DNA of 64,000 nt from Aquimarina sp. BL5 (GTDB lineage: Bacteria; Bacteroidota; Bacteroidia; Flavobacteriales; Flavobacteriaceae). Location of the stretch: NCBI RefSeq assembly GCF_003443675.1, contig NZ_CP031963.1, positions 434,001 to 498,000 on the forward strand, read 5' to 3'. The notes under the pieces are model-generated. The model ran no database searches and had not been told where the DNA came from. It saw only the letters and a list, made by a program, of their open reading frames with translations. Position 1 is the first letter of the stretch, and each line of letters opens with the position of its first letter. Made by a program: the position numbers and the translations under genes. Below, one piece after another: positions 33,099 to 42,439 of the stretch.

Positions 33099-35363
33099 TT
33101 ATTTTGCAATAGGCGCTTCTAGGCAGTGTTGAGGTATTCCGAAACCATCTATTAAAACTCCTATATGTGGTCGTAATTCTGTAGAGAGTCGTTCTACACG
33201 TTGCCGCAATGCTTTCGATTTCGTTCCACTAATATAACCTTGTTCTAAATACCAAGAAGCATCTTTACGCAATTCGTGCAGTGCGTACAAAACGCCTAAT
33301 TTCTGAAATAACAATCTGTTTTTTTTATCTTCAATGGTATCTACATAATCAACAAAAGTAGTATATGCCAATTCTACACTATATGCTTTGCCTAAGGCCA
33401 GTAAATGTGTTTGCACCTTTAAAAAAGCTTGATATGAAGGAATTCCTTTTTTTACATAATCTCGAATGCGCATAGCAATTGTATACGTAAGTCTTCTTGT
33501 ACGATAATTAAAAGCGTGTTTATGGAATTTTGCACTATATAAATGATCCTTGTCTACATTATTAGTGTACGCAGGGTTAATAGTACTTAATGTATCTCCA
33601 ATTCTTGCACCTAATAGTTTAAGGACAGCTGTAAAACCTGCACTATTAAATTCGGACTTAAAATCCGATAAGACTCCCTTGGCAGCTAATTGTAACAGTA
33701 CATGGTTATCGCCTTCAAAAGTTGTGAATATATCAACATCACCCTTTAGATCAGCGATTTGATTTTCCATCAAATATCCTTTTCCTCCACAGGCTTCTCT
33801 ACATTCTTGTATCGTGTCATTAGCAAACCATGTAATGATCGATTTAAGTCCGGCCGCTTGTGTTTCTATTTTTCTCTTATCTGATACCGTTGTATCACTG
33901 TACGCTTTCATCATATGCGTGAGTGTAATATCATATACATAACAGCTAGCTATTGCTGGAGTTAAACGTAATTGATGGCTTGGATAATCCATTAACAAAT
34001 CTTCCTGCACCTTTATGCTATCATTAAATTGTCTTCTTTTTAGGGCGTGTTTTACTGCAATAGCTAAGGCTTTTTTGGCGCCCCCAAGACCTGCACGAGC
34101 AACACAAATTCTACCTCCAACCAGTGTGCCTAACATGGTGAAGAAACGTTTGCTTGGGTTTTCTATATCAGAATGATAGGTTCCATCTGGTTTAATATCT
34201 CCATATTTATTTAACAAATTCTCCCTTGGAACTCGTACTTGATGAAACCAAATTTTGCCATTATCTACACCATTGAGACCCAGTTTGTATCCATTATCTT
34301 CTATAATAACACCTGGCATCAGTTGGTGTTCCGCATCACGAATAGGAATTAAAATAGCGTGAACACCGTGGTTTTTTCCTTCTACAATTAATTGAGCAAA
34401 AACAGAAGCCATTGATGAATGTAAGGCGTTCCCTATATATTCTTTATTATCATTTTTCCCAGGCGTGTGAATAATAATACTGTCTGTTTCCTTGTCATAG
34501 GTAGCTGTAGTTTTAACACCTCTAACATTGGATCCATGTCCGGTTTCAGTCATAGCAAAACAACCCAAAAGTTTCGCTTTTCCCGTTTCAGATAAGTAGG
34601 CATCATGATGTTTTTTAGTACCTAGTTTTTGAATACTTCCTCCAAAAAGTCCAAATTGCACCCCGAATTTCACAGCCATACTGCCATCTACATACATCAT
34701 ATTTTCAAAAATAGCTGCATATCCAGGCATATTCTCAGTTCCTCCATAAGGTTTGGGATACGCCATCGCTCCATATCCTTCTTTAGCCAGAAATTCTACT
34801 TGTTTCAATACATGTGCTCTAAACGTTTCCTTATCTCTTTTTAGATCCCATTTAAAAATAGGATCTTTTAATATATCTCTAAAGGCATCAACAACAGCAA
34901 CATGCTCTCCTTTTAATAGATTATCTATGGCAATAGGATCGTAATAATTAGACGTGATTTCTTGTATAGTCTCTACCTCGAATAAGTGCTTATAATGGTT
35001 TGGTTGAATACCAAGATTAATTTCTATACCCTTTAAATGCGTATTAAACGGACATTCATCAAAATGGTGACATATCATTTTTTGACTAAACATAGAAAGC
35101 GGATACGTATCACTTTCTACTAACTTTAGTTGCGAATTAGAAATTACTTTTTTCCAATTCTTAAGTTCCTGATAGGGAGGAGGAGCCTTTTTGTCTAACC
35201 ATTTTATGAGGTAATTATAATCCTCTTTTTTAAGTGTATCATCTTGTTCGATTGCTTTTTTCACTACAGAAATTTCAGAATATGACAATAAATCATCAGA
35301 CCAAATCACGTAAAAAAAAGGTATGTATTGTAAAATACCAGAAGAATAAATTTTTGTTACCAT
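33099..35363 (-). CDS. Acyl-CoA oxidase/dehydrogenase family protein
   Basis: A 754-residue flavoprotein of the acyl-CoA oxidase type, longer than ordinary acyl-CoA dehydrogenases (about 380). FAD-binding elements CFAMTETGHGSNVRGV and GRICVARAGLG are present and the catalytic base is Glu550 in TTFEGDNHVLLQ, the oxidase-type motif. It would oxidise acyl-CoA to trans-2-enoyl-CoA in fatty-acid breakdown. Single gene, with no beta-oxidation partners nearby. Start at 35363 gives the hydrophobic leader MVTKIYSSG; a later start is possible. Confidence 0.85.
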   Translation of the reverse strand: MVTKIYSSGILQYIPFFYVIWSDDLLSYSEISVVKKAIEQDDTLKKEDYNYLIKWLDKKAPPPYQELKNWKKVISNSQLKLVESDTYPLSMFSQKMICHHFDECPFNTHLKGIEINLGIQPNHYKHLFEVETIQEITSNYYDPIAIDNLLKGEHVAVVDAFRDILKDPIFKWDLKRDKETFRAHVLKQVEFLAKEGYGAMAYPKPYGGTENMPGYAAIFENMMYVDGSMAVKFGVQFGLFGGSIQKLGTKKHHDAYLSETGKAKLLGCFAMTETGHGSNVRGVKTTATYDKETDSIIIHTPGKNDNKEYIGNALHSSMASVFAQLIVEGKNHGVHAILIPIRDAEHQLMPGVIIEDNGYKLGLNGVDNGKIWFHQVRVPRENLLNKYGDIKPDGTYHSDIENPSKRFFTMLGTLVGGRICVARAGLGGAKKALAIAVKHALKRRQFNDSIKVQEDLLMDYPSHQLRLTPAIASCYVYDITLTHMMKAYSDTTVSDKRKIETQAAGLKSIITWFANDTIQECREACGGKGYLMENQIADLKGDVDIFTTFEGDNHVLLQLAAKGVLSDFKSEFNSAGFTAVLKLLGARIGDTLSTINPAYTNNVDKDHLYSAKFHKHAFNYRTRRLTYTIAMRIRDYVKKGIPSYQAFLKVQTHLLALGKAYSVELAYTTFVDYVDTIEDKKNRLLFQKLGVLYALHELRKDASWYLEQGYISGTKSKALRQRVERLSTELRPHIGVLIDGFGIPQHCLEAPIAK

Positions 35364-35386
35364 ACTATAAATTTACGATAAATAGT

Positions 35387-35436
35387 TCTTTAAAAGTTTT
35401 ATTATGAAATTGAAGATTAACGAATTCTTGTAAAAC
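35387..35436 (+). repeat. Dispersed intergenic repeat, copy 1
   Basis: Starts TTCTTTAAAAGTTTTATTAT; resembles 41434-41484 (TTCTTTAAAAGTTTTCTAAC, then GAAATxGAAGATTxACGAA in both). The gap 35364-35632 otherwise holds the terminator at 35561. Confidence 0.5.
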
Positions 35437-35560
35437 AATGAAACCCTCAGGAGTTAATGAAAAAAGAGTAAATGATTCGTGAACTCTTATAACAAGGCTA
35501 GGAGTGTAGGGTAAAGCGAATAATCTTGTTTTTAGTTACTTTTAACAGAAGTACACCAAA

Positions 35561-35597
35561 ATAAAAAAACAACCTTCTAAAATCTAGAAGGTTGTTT
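35561..35597 (-). terminator. Rho-independent terminator after LPMO 1
   Basis: A perfect 13-bp stem (AAACAACCTTCTA at 35567-35579 with TAGAAGGTTGTTT at 35585-35597). Read on the minus strand it is followed by TTTTTTT, and it sits 36 bp beyond the LPMO stop codon. Confidence 0.85.
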
Positions 35598-35632
35598 GTT
35601 GTAATGATTTACTTTGTTCTAAGAATATGCGC

Positions 35633-37912
35633 TTAGTTTATGAATAATTTCAAACTGCGTTTGTTTCCAGAACGATCTATAATTCTCACCAAATACAATC
35701 CAGATTTAATTCCAGAAATATCAATTGTCATATTGGTCGTACTCGTTGGTACTCTTAACGATTTTAGTTGCTTCCCACTAAGATCAGAAATCGTAATAAA
35801 ACTATTCTTTAGATCTGTTGTGTTTTGTATAGAAACACTCGTAGTTGCAGGGTTCGGGAATATCTCAAAAGATGTGCTTTGGATATCATTTACTCTATTT
35901 ACTGCAGTTTCACAAATAGGTGCTGTTGTCGAATTACTAAAATAAATGGAATAATCCTTTGCAACCAGTACAAAGTTTCTTTCATCAATCGTTACATAAT
36001 AATCTCCATCCAAGCCAGGAATTCCAGTACCATTTAAAGAAATTTGTGGGTTTGTCTCATTAAAATTCTGCGTAGCATCAGAAAAATCAACATACCAAGG
36101 AGCTACGTTTAAATTAAATGAAAATTGATATAAACCATTATTAGCTAAATTCCAATTTAGTGTAAATAGAGTGACACTGTCCATATTTGGTCCGCCAGTT
36201 CCTAATACATAGATATTATCATAAGAGGTATTTATATTAACTAAAGAAGTTTCTGTAGGCGCACCAAAAGTACAGTCGCCTGTAGGCGGATCAATAATAA
36301 TATCATCTGTAACGGTAATCATAACCGAAGCAGTATCAGTCCCACCATTTCCATCACTAACAGTAACAGTTGCGGTATAATCGCCTGTAGTATATGTATG
36401 TGTCGAAATAGCTCCCGTTCCAGAAGTTCCATCACCATAATCAATGCTATAGGTAAGTGTATCGTTATCTGCGTCTGTAGATCCCGAAGCATCTAATACT
36501 ACATCCAGAGGAGTAACTCCAGTAGTTGGAGTAGCAGTGAGTGCAGCCACAGGAGCTGTATTTACTGGATTTGTATCACCAGCACACAACGGTGCTATAT
36601 CTGAATTACTACAATAAATTGTAAAATCTCCAGTCGTAGAAACTAGTGCCAGATTATCTCCGTCTAACGTCACATAATAGCTTCCATCTAATCCAACAAA
36701 GCTAGAACCTGCAATGGTAATTTGTGATGCAGCTGCATCAAAGTTTTGTGTAGATACTGCAATTAAATCATTATACCAGTTTGGAATACCATTGTTAGTA
36801 CTAAACGAAAATTGGTACAAACCATTATTTCCTAAATCCCAGTTGATAGAACAATCGGCGATATTATCTAAATTAGGACCACGATCACCAATTACATAAA
36901 TATTAGAATATGAATTGTTTACAGAAGGTAATGGAGTTGCTCTAGGCGTATCAAAAGGACAAATTATTTCTTCACACGCTGTGTCTACTATTAAGTCAAT
37001 AGTTTGTACCACACCGCTACTAAAAACACCATCGCTAACCGTTAGAGTAACAATCGCACTATCTTGATTGGCATAGCTATGTGAAACAGTAACGCCCTCT
37101 GCAGTAGTACCATCTCCAAAATCCCAAGAATAGGTCAAGGTATCTCCATTTGGATCAAAAGAATCACTGGCATCGAATTCCACATCTGGACCTCCACATC
37201 GACCATTATCACTTGCGAACAATGCTACAGGAGGTTTTGGTTCTGTTGTTTGACCAAAATCTACATCACTAGTAGAGTAAAAAGCCTCTTCGCTAAGAGA
37301 TCGTTGCCAAATACTATAAATAACGTGTTTACCAGTTCTTGCCGGTAGTACAACATCTATATTATCAATCGCAGATGCTTCTCGTGGTCCTGTACGAACT
37401 AGGAGTTCTAAACTATCCCACGTAAGTGGTTGATCAGGAGTCCAATCTGCTTTAGTTATATATACATCAAAATATAATGTTTGATGTGGAGCTGTATTGG
37501 TCCAGGTTACAGTAAATGGTCCAGGAGTAACTGGTGTAGTTATCCAATCATCCCGTACTTGATCAAGTCCACCATATTTATCAGGTCTTCCGGCACTTGC
37601 TAGCTGACCATCTGGGATAATTTCTCGATGCATACCATTGGCATCCATACGTGCAACTTCATTCCAGTCATATAATGCTTGAGTACCATACAAGGCAACG
37701 GCATCAATACAGGCAGGTGAATCTGGGCTCTCAGGATTTTCTTGAAAACAGCCCCAAACTCTGCTTGGAGGACTTGTTACAGAACCATGCGGAAAAATGG
37801 CTTGAAGACTTGGAAAAATAAAAGCAACACCTATTAATAGTGGAGCAGCTGATTTTTTTAGGTAAGAAAGAATCTGACCTAAGATTGAGGTTTTAGAGTT
37901 TGAATTTTTCAT
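35633..37912 (-). CDS. Secreted AA10 LPMO with two PKD and two unknown modules, T9SS
   Basis: Copper-dependent chitin/cellulose-cleaving monooxygenase of 759 residues. Signal peptide to residue 41, so mature His42 (HGSVTSPPSR) is N-terminal and with His143 (NTAPHQT) forms the histidine brace; AA10 domain about 42-220. Then PKD 1 (about 228-310, WDFGDGT), unknown module A (about 319-443), PKD 2 (about 454-537), unknown module B (about 547-667) and a T9SS type A domain (about 683-759). Modules A and B are related to one in the second LPMO. Likely secreted by T9SS to attack crystalline chitin. Confidence 0.93.
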   Translation of the reverse strand: MKNSNSKTSILGQILSYLKKSAAPLLIGVAFIFPSLQAIFPHGSVTSPPSRVWGCFQENPESPDSPACIDAVALYGTQALYDWNEVARMDANGMHREIIPDGQLASAGRPDKYGGLDQVRDDWITTPVTPGPFTVTWTNTAPHQTLYFDVYITKADWTPDQPLTWDSLELLVRTGPREASAIDNIDVVLPARTGKHVIYSIWQRSLSEEAFYSTSDVDFGQTTEPKPPVALFASDNGRCGGPDVEFDASDSFDPNGDTLTYSWDFGDGTTAEGVTVSHSYANQDSAIVTLTVSDGVFSSGVVQTIDLIVDTACEEIICPFDTPRATPLPSVNNSYSNIYVIGDRGPNLDNIADCSINWDLGNNGLYQFSFSTNNGIPNWYNDLIAVSTQNFDAAASQITIAGSSFVGLDGSYYVTLDGDNLALVSTTGDFTIYCSNSDIAPLCAGDTNPVNTAPVAALTATPTTGVTPLDVVLDASGSTDADNDTLTYSIDYGDGTSGTGAISTHTYTTGDYTATVTVSDGNGGTDTASVMITVTDDIIIDPPTGDCTFGAPTETSLVNINTSYDNIYVLGTGGPNMDSVTLFTLNWNLANNGLYQFSFNLNVAPWYVDFSDATQNFNETNPQISLNGTGIPGLDGDYYVTIDERNFVLVAKDYSIYFSNSTTAPICETAVNRVNDIQSTSFEIFPNPATTSVSIQNTTDLKNSFITISDLSGKQLKSLRVPTSTTNMTIDISGIKSGLYLVRIIDRSGNKRSLKLFIN

Positions 37913-38177
37913 GTTGTTATTGAATTGTTAGTAATGAATTATTGTTCAAAAAAAACGGGGTGGTTCAATAACAGTTGTAAATTTAATGCTTACTATTTTT
38001 GTTATCAGCGAATTAACATTTCTTTAAGTTCATATTTAACATATATAAAGCTAATCTTATGTTTAAATATCAAAACCTTCACTAATTATCATAAAATATT
38101 TGATTATTAATATTTAGCCGAAAAAATTATTATCCTATGTTACCGATAAGGTTTTATTTTGGAAATAAAATGGGCAC

Positions 38178-38870
38178 TTATTCTTTTTTTAAGATTTCAA
38201 TATGCCTATTAATACGGTTAATTTCATCCGGCTGTGTACCTTTGTAAACACCTCGAATATGTCCTTTTTTATCAACAAGCATTAAATTTTCAGTATGTAC
38301 AAAACGGTTCTTGTCATTAGTTTGTTTATATAAGTCATCAGCAAAATAAGCTTCTCTCGCTAAATCGTATATTTTCTCTTTTTCACCTGTTACTAAATAC
38401 CATTTTTTTGGATCAATATTATGGATTTCGCCATACTCTTTGAGAACCTCTATGGTGTCAACACTAGGCATAACAGTATGAGAAAGTAATTTAATCGTAT
38501 CATCATCTGCATATATTTCTTGTAACTCATGCATATTATTAGTTAATTTCAGACAAACATTTGGGCAACTCGTAAAAAAGAAATTTGCCACATAAATGCT
38601 ACCTTTTAATGTATTATTCGTTATTTCATTTCCCAATTGGTTTTTAAAATTGAACCCCGGAATTTTATGAAATCCTTCTAACTCATCCGTATTCGATTCC
38701 CAGGAAGGTGCAAAATCAGGAGTATTAAAATAGGGTAATTTGTCAATTTTTTGTGTATTAATTTTTATGGAAGTCTCAACTCCTTGATCTGTTGCTGACT
38801 GTTGTCTGCACGAAATCAAACAAATACAAACAAAAAATCCAAATACTACATAAAGTTTATTATTAATCAT
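38178..38870 (-). CDS. SCO1/SenC-family copper protein (lipoprotein)
   Basis: A 230-residue thioredoxin-fold copper chaperone. Start MINNKLY at 38870 gives a lipobox CLISC (Cys21); an upstream ATG at 38921 would lie far inside the preceding gene. The copper site is Cys102-x3-Cys106 (TSCPNVC) with His192 (FVHTEN). The family delivers copper to cytochrome oxidase CuA or handles redox of copper sites. It overlaps the MORN lipoprotein gene by 8 bp and lies between two LPMO genes, so supply of copper to the LPMOs is a reasonable hypothesis. Confidence 0.9.
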   Translation of the reverse strand: MINNKLYVVFGFFVCICLISCRQQSATDQGVETSIKINTQKIDKLPYFNTPDFAPSWESNTDELEGFHKIPGFNFKNQLGNEITNNTLKGSIYVANFFFTSCPNVCLKLTNNMHELQEIYADDDTIKLLSHTVMPSVDTIEVLKEYGEIHNIDPKKWYLVTGEKEKIYDLAREAYFADDLYKQTNDKNRFVHTENLMLVDKKGHIRGVYKGTQPDEINRINRHIEILKKE

Positions 38871-39411
38871 AATTAAAAGGGTTACAATTTTTAGAACCAA
38901 TAAACCCAAACCGTTCACCATTTATCACAACGTAATTGATATTAATTTTTCCTGCAACATCCCAAGATTTTTGTGGGCCATCTTCCTTACCATTGCGATA
39001 GTTAAATTCTTTGAATAATTGTCCGTTACTATACCATTCTCGTTGTGTTCCTATTTTATTTCCCATAGTATCAAAATGGTATTCTAGTTTCATTTGTTCT
39101 TTGTTCCACCAAGCTCGGTGGATTCCAGACTTTTTGCCTTTGGTATAATTGCTTGATTCTGCTATATCACCTTTAAAAAAAAACTTTTGTTCCTTACCAT
39201 GCTTTTTTCCTTCCATATACATTGCACTATATGTAGTAACCGTATCAATTTTAGAAAAAACTATTCCTGAATATGGTTTTTCTTTGTAAAGCATTACGCC
39301 ATTCCTAAAACTTAAATCATTGTCAGTAATATCTAACTTATTGACCTTGGACTGACAAGAACATAGCCAAAAAATCAAAAGAATATATTTTAACTTAGAG
39401 AATGAAAACAC
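38863..39411 (-). CDS. MORN/YwqK-type repeat lipoprotein
   Basis: A 182-residue lipoprotein with lipobox WLCSC (Cys at about 19) followed by repeated MORN-like units of the form GKKHGKEQKFF, GKKSGIHRAWW, QREWYSNGQLFKEFNYRNGKEDG. Databases often name such proteins YwqK antitoxin family, but no toxin partner is seen here. It overlaps the SCO gene by 8 bp, forming a two-gene unit. Function unknown; probable envelope scaffold. Confidence 0.8.
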   Translation of the reverse strand: MFSFSKLKYILLIFWLCSCQSKVNKLDITDNDLSFRNGVMLYKEKPYSGIVFSKIDTVTTYSAMYMEGKKHGKEQKFFFKGDIAESSNYTKGKKSGIHRAWWNKEQMKLEYHFDTMGNKIGTQREWYSNGQLFKEFNYRNGKEDGPQKSWDVAGKININYVVINGERFGFIGSKNCNPFNYD

Positions 39412-39531
39412 TGGGTATATATAGATTTTTAAAAAGCTAAAAACATTTTGAATTCATAAAACCCGAATGGAAAATAGTGTATTATTTTCCATTCGGATGT
39501 ACGTTATAGTTTTATAACTAATTCATTAAAA

Positions 39532-41103
39532 TTATCTTTTTAGAATCATGCGTTTCGTTGCACTTGCATTTTTAGTTTTGATCACATAGATGTATATGCC
39601 CGTATTCATATTTGATAAGTCTACAACCACTTTGTGTTTTCCTGCGCGTTGTAGGTTATTATCAATAGTCTTCACTAGCTGACCTTTTAGGTCAAATATT
39701 TTTAGACTTACAGGTGATTCCTGAGCTAATGAATACTCGATGGTCGTTGTTTTAGTAAATGGATTCGGGTAATTTTGTATACCTAGTGTAGTATCAGATT
39801 CAAAATCGTCAGTAGATAATACTTGCCCACAATTAGGTTCTACTTCAGATTTACTAAAATATATAGTAAAGTCGCCAGTCTTAGATACCATAACTAAATT
39901 ACCATCATTATCGATTGTTACAAAATACGAACCATCCAATCTTTCTATTTGAGCACCGGAAAAGGTAACTTCTGGATTAGTTTCATTAAAATTATGTGTT
40001 ATAATATCTAAAAAGGAAGTATACGTACCTATTGTTTGATAATCAAAATTATATAAGCCTGAATTATTTAAATCCCAGTTAATAAAGAATTTAAACATAT
40101 CACTTAAATCAGGTCCGTTATCACCTTTTACATAGGCAAATTGATACGTTTCGTTTACAGAAGGTAAAGCACTTTCTCTTGGTGCATCAAAAGGACAAAA
40201 CAAGTCATTACAATCAGGAGTTCTAACTAAATTAATGGTTTCTGTGGTACCAGTACTAAATTCTCCATCACTAACGGTAAGTGTAACCATAGCAGTATCT
40301 AAATTTTCATAGCTATGAGAAACTTCAGCGCCTTCAGCAGTTGTTCCATCTCCAAAATCCCAAGTATACGTTAGTTCATCTCCATTAGGATCATAAGAAC
40401 TTGCAGCACTAAAATCAACATTTGGTCCTCCACAATATCCATTATCACTAGAGAATATAGCTTCTGGTGCTAGATTTACTTCTGAGGATCCAAAATCAAC
40501 ATCACTTGTAGAATAAAAAGCCTCTGCGGTAAGAGATCGTTGCCAAACACTATAAATAACGTGTTTACCTGTTCTTTGTGGTAATATGACATCTATATTA
40601 TCTGTTGCAGCAGAAGGCCTAGGAGCGGTTTCTACAAGAAGTTCTAGGCTATCCCAAGTTAATGGTTGATCAGGAGTCCAACTCGCTTTGGTTATATATA
40701 CTCTATAATACAAGGTTTCATGTGGTGCGGTATTGGTCCAGGTTACAGTTATTGGTCCAGGAGTAACCGACGTAGCTACCCAATCATTTCTTACCTGGTC
40801 TAATCCACCATACTTGTCTGGTCGTCCAGCACTGGCAAGGTTACCGTCAGAAATAATGGCTTGATGCATGCCACCTGCATCCATTCGTGCTACTTCATTC
40901 CAATCATAGAAAGCTTGCGTTCCCCAACCGATGATTGCATCTTCACAAGCAGGAGAATCTGGACTTTCCGGACCTTCTTGAAAACAATTCCAAACCCGAC
41001 TAGGAGGGTAGGTTACAGTTCCGTGTGATAAAATATATTGAATAGGTGTTGCTACTAGGAATAAGCAAATAAAAATTTGGGCTTTGAGGAATTTATTTTT
41101 CAT
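39532..41103 (-). CDS. Secreted AA10 LPMO with PKD and unknown module, T9SS
   Basis: Second LPMO, 523 residues. Signal peptide to residue 26; mature N-terminal His27 (HGTVTYPPSR) and His128 (NTAPHET) form the copper brace; AA10 domain about 27-205. Then a PKD domain (about 213-293, WDFGDGT), one unknown module (about 303-425) and a T9SS type A domain (about 440-523, ending KRMILKR). AA10 sequence is close to the first LPMO, which points to duplication, but it has one PKD and one module fewer. Expected substrate chitin or cellulose. Confidence 0.93.
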   Translation of the reverse strand: MKNKFLKAQIFICLFLVATPIQYILSHGTVTYPPSRVWNCFQEGPESPDSPACEDAIIGWGTQAFYDWNEVARMDAGGMHQAIISDGNLASAGRPDKYGGLDQVRNDWVATSVTPGPITVTWTNTAPHETLYYRVYITKASWTPDQPLTWDSLELLVETAPRPSAATDNIDVILPQRTGKHVIYSVWQRSLTAEAFYSTSDVDFGSSEVNLAPEAIFSSDNGYCGGPNVDFSAASSYDPNGDELTYTWDFGDGTTAEGAEVSHSYENLDTAMVTLTVSDGEFSTGTTETINLVRTPDCNDLFCPFDAPRESALPSVNETYQFAYVKGDNGPDLSDMFKFFINWDLNNSGLYNFDYQTIGTYTSFLDIITHNFNETNPEVTFSGAQIERLDGSYFVTIDNDGNLVMVSKTGDFTIYFSKSEVEPNCGQVLSTDDFESDTTLGIQNYPNPFTKTTTIEYSLAQESPVSLKIFDLKGQLVKTIDNNLQRAGKHKVVVDLSNMNTGIYIYVIKTKNASATKRMILKR

Positions 41104-41433
41104 GTTAGTTAGTTAGTTGGTGAGTAAGTGAATAACTAGAATTCCACACGCTAGTTATTTTGTGTTTATTACCATCTAACTTAAAATTTAGAATTTTATT
41201 ATTTATTATACTAAATATTTAATTTTAACATCGCATCACAGAAATTTCAAATGTTGAAATACGACCGTTTTACTCATATAAAGATATTTGTACTATAATG
41301 TACTTGCGTGGCGCCTGTCCGCCGCAACGTAGTGAAGGAGGATCACTTTACTTTGGTACAACATAATTTTGAAGATTGATAATCCTTAAAATTGTGGGCT
41401 AGGAGGTGCGTTGACTTTTATTACTTCTACATA

Positions 41434-41484
41434 TTCTTTAAAAGTTTTCTAACGAAATCGAAGATTCACGAACTCCTCTAAAAA
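41434..41484 (+). repeat. Dispersed intergenic repeat, copy 2
   Basis: Resembles 35387-35436; see there for the shared segments. Confidence 0.5.
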
Positions 41485-41558
41485 ATAAAAATCCTGTGAG
41501 CTAAAAGCTTCTTTAAAAAAGGTAATGGAACACTTATTGCCCGAAACGACGGTAGGAG

Positions 41559-41582
41559 AGTAGGGGAATGTGTGTGGAATGG
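41559..41582 (+). repeat. 24-bp direct repeat, left copy
   Basis: Begins AGTAGGGGAATGTGTG. Identical at 23 of 24 positions to 42390-42413; the two copies bracket the TraB-like gene. Confidence 0.7.
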
Positions 41583-41720
41583 AAAAGAAATAGACGCTTT
41601 AATGACATATCGACATCCTTTTCTTGCATTATTTGAATTTCTGTCATTGATTTTACAAAAAGTTAAATGAATCATCAATTGGTCTGACATTTGACGTCAA
41701 GGAATCAAAGAAATAGCTGT

Positions 41721-42386
41721 ATGTCTATTATTATCGTTTTAGGAACTGCTCATTCAGAAGGTGGAGCTTGTACATCTGAAGAATTATATAAAATTATCGA
41801 AGAAATTTCTCCTGAAGTAGTTTTTTGTGAGGCTTCACCTGAAAAATTACCTCAATATTTAAAGAGGACTGATGTTAACAATCCAGAAATGAACGTCTTA
41901 AGAAGGTTAATCAAAGAAAAACCTATTGAAATAGTTCCTATTGATGTGAATAAAGATCCTTTTGACAGTCGTCTTGAAGGTATGTTTGATTTGATTGGAA
42001 GAAAAATGAAGGTATATTCAAATGCGTCTAATATGATATTAAATGAAACGTTTTCTAATGGTTTATTTTTTTTAAACAGCACTGAGAGTGATAAAATATT
42101 TAGAGATAAAAATTCCCTGGAAAGATACTTCATAGATAAGGTGAACAATCAAGAGTTATCAGAATTCTATTCTGAATGGTTGAAATGGAATGACCTACGA
42201 GAAAATCAATGGATTCATCTTATTGATAACTACTTTAAAATAAATAAACCTAAAAAAGCAGTGTTTCTTGTTGGTGCTAATCACAGATATCGTTTAATTG
42301 ATAAGATTCAAAAAATTCGCGATAGGAATGAGTTAAATTTTGATTGGCATTTTTTTCCATTCGAATGGAAACCGAGAAGACAATAG
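41721..42386 (+). CDS. TraB/GumN-like protein
   Basis: A 221-residue cytoplasmic protein. The start MSIIIVLGTAHSEGG at 41721 leads directly into a GTAH motif (residues 8-11), a conserved Glu follows in VVFCEASPE, and VFLVGANHRYRLI lies near the C terminus; this order resembles TraB/GumN (EreA/ChaN-like) proteins, putative metal-dependent proteases or hydrolases. The match is by motif only. The gene is bracketed by 24-bp direct repeats, which suggests it was acquired as a cassette. Confidence 0.6.
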   Translation: MSIIIVLGTAHSEGGACTSEELYKIIEEISPEVVFCEASPEKLPQYLKRTDVNNPEMNVLRRLIKEKPIEIVPIDVNKDPFDSRLEGMFDLIGRKMKVYSNASNMILNETFSNGLFFLNSTESDKIFRDKNSLERYFIDKVNNQELSEFYSEWLKWNDLRENQWIHLIDNYFKINKPKKAVFLVGANHRYRLIDKIQKIRDRNELNFDWHFFPFEWKPRRQ

Positions 42387-42389
42387 TAA

Positions 42390-42413
42390 AGTAGGGGAAT
42401 GCGTGTGGAATGG
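42390..42413 (+). repeat. 24-bp direct repeat, right copy
   Basis: Begins AGTAGGGGAATGCGTG, 3 bp after the TraB-like stop codon; one mismatch to the left copy at 41559-41582. Confidence 0.7.
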
Positions 42414-42439
42414 TATATTCACTTAAAATCTTAGTAATT

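Larger units (their letters stand above)
41104..41720. other. Intergenic region with repeat fragments
   Basis: No gene seen in 617 bp. Contains a copy of the dispersed repeat (41434-41484) and AGTAGGGGAATGTGTGTGGA... (41559-41582), which recurs after the TraB-like gene. ATTTGTACTATAAT at about 41287 also occurs at 44820. Confidence 0.5.

Noticed and set aside
37925..38110. 61-codon plus-strand ORF upstream of LPMO 1
   Set aside because: Cys/Tyr/Asn-rich sequence of random appearance in an AT-rich gap, no promoter or ribosome site; it overlies the likely promoter region of the LPMO gene.
38863..39411. Toxin-antitoxin system (YwqK antitoxin)
   Set aside because: The name comes from database labels for MORN-repeat lipoproteins; the neighbour is an SCO copper protein, not a toxin.
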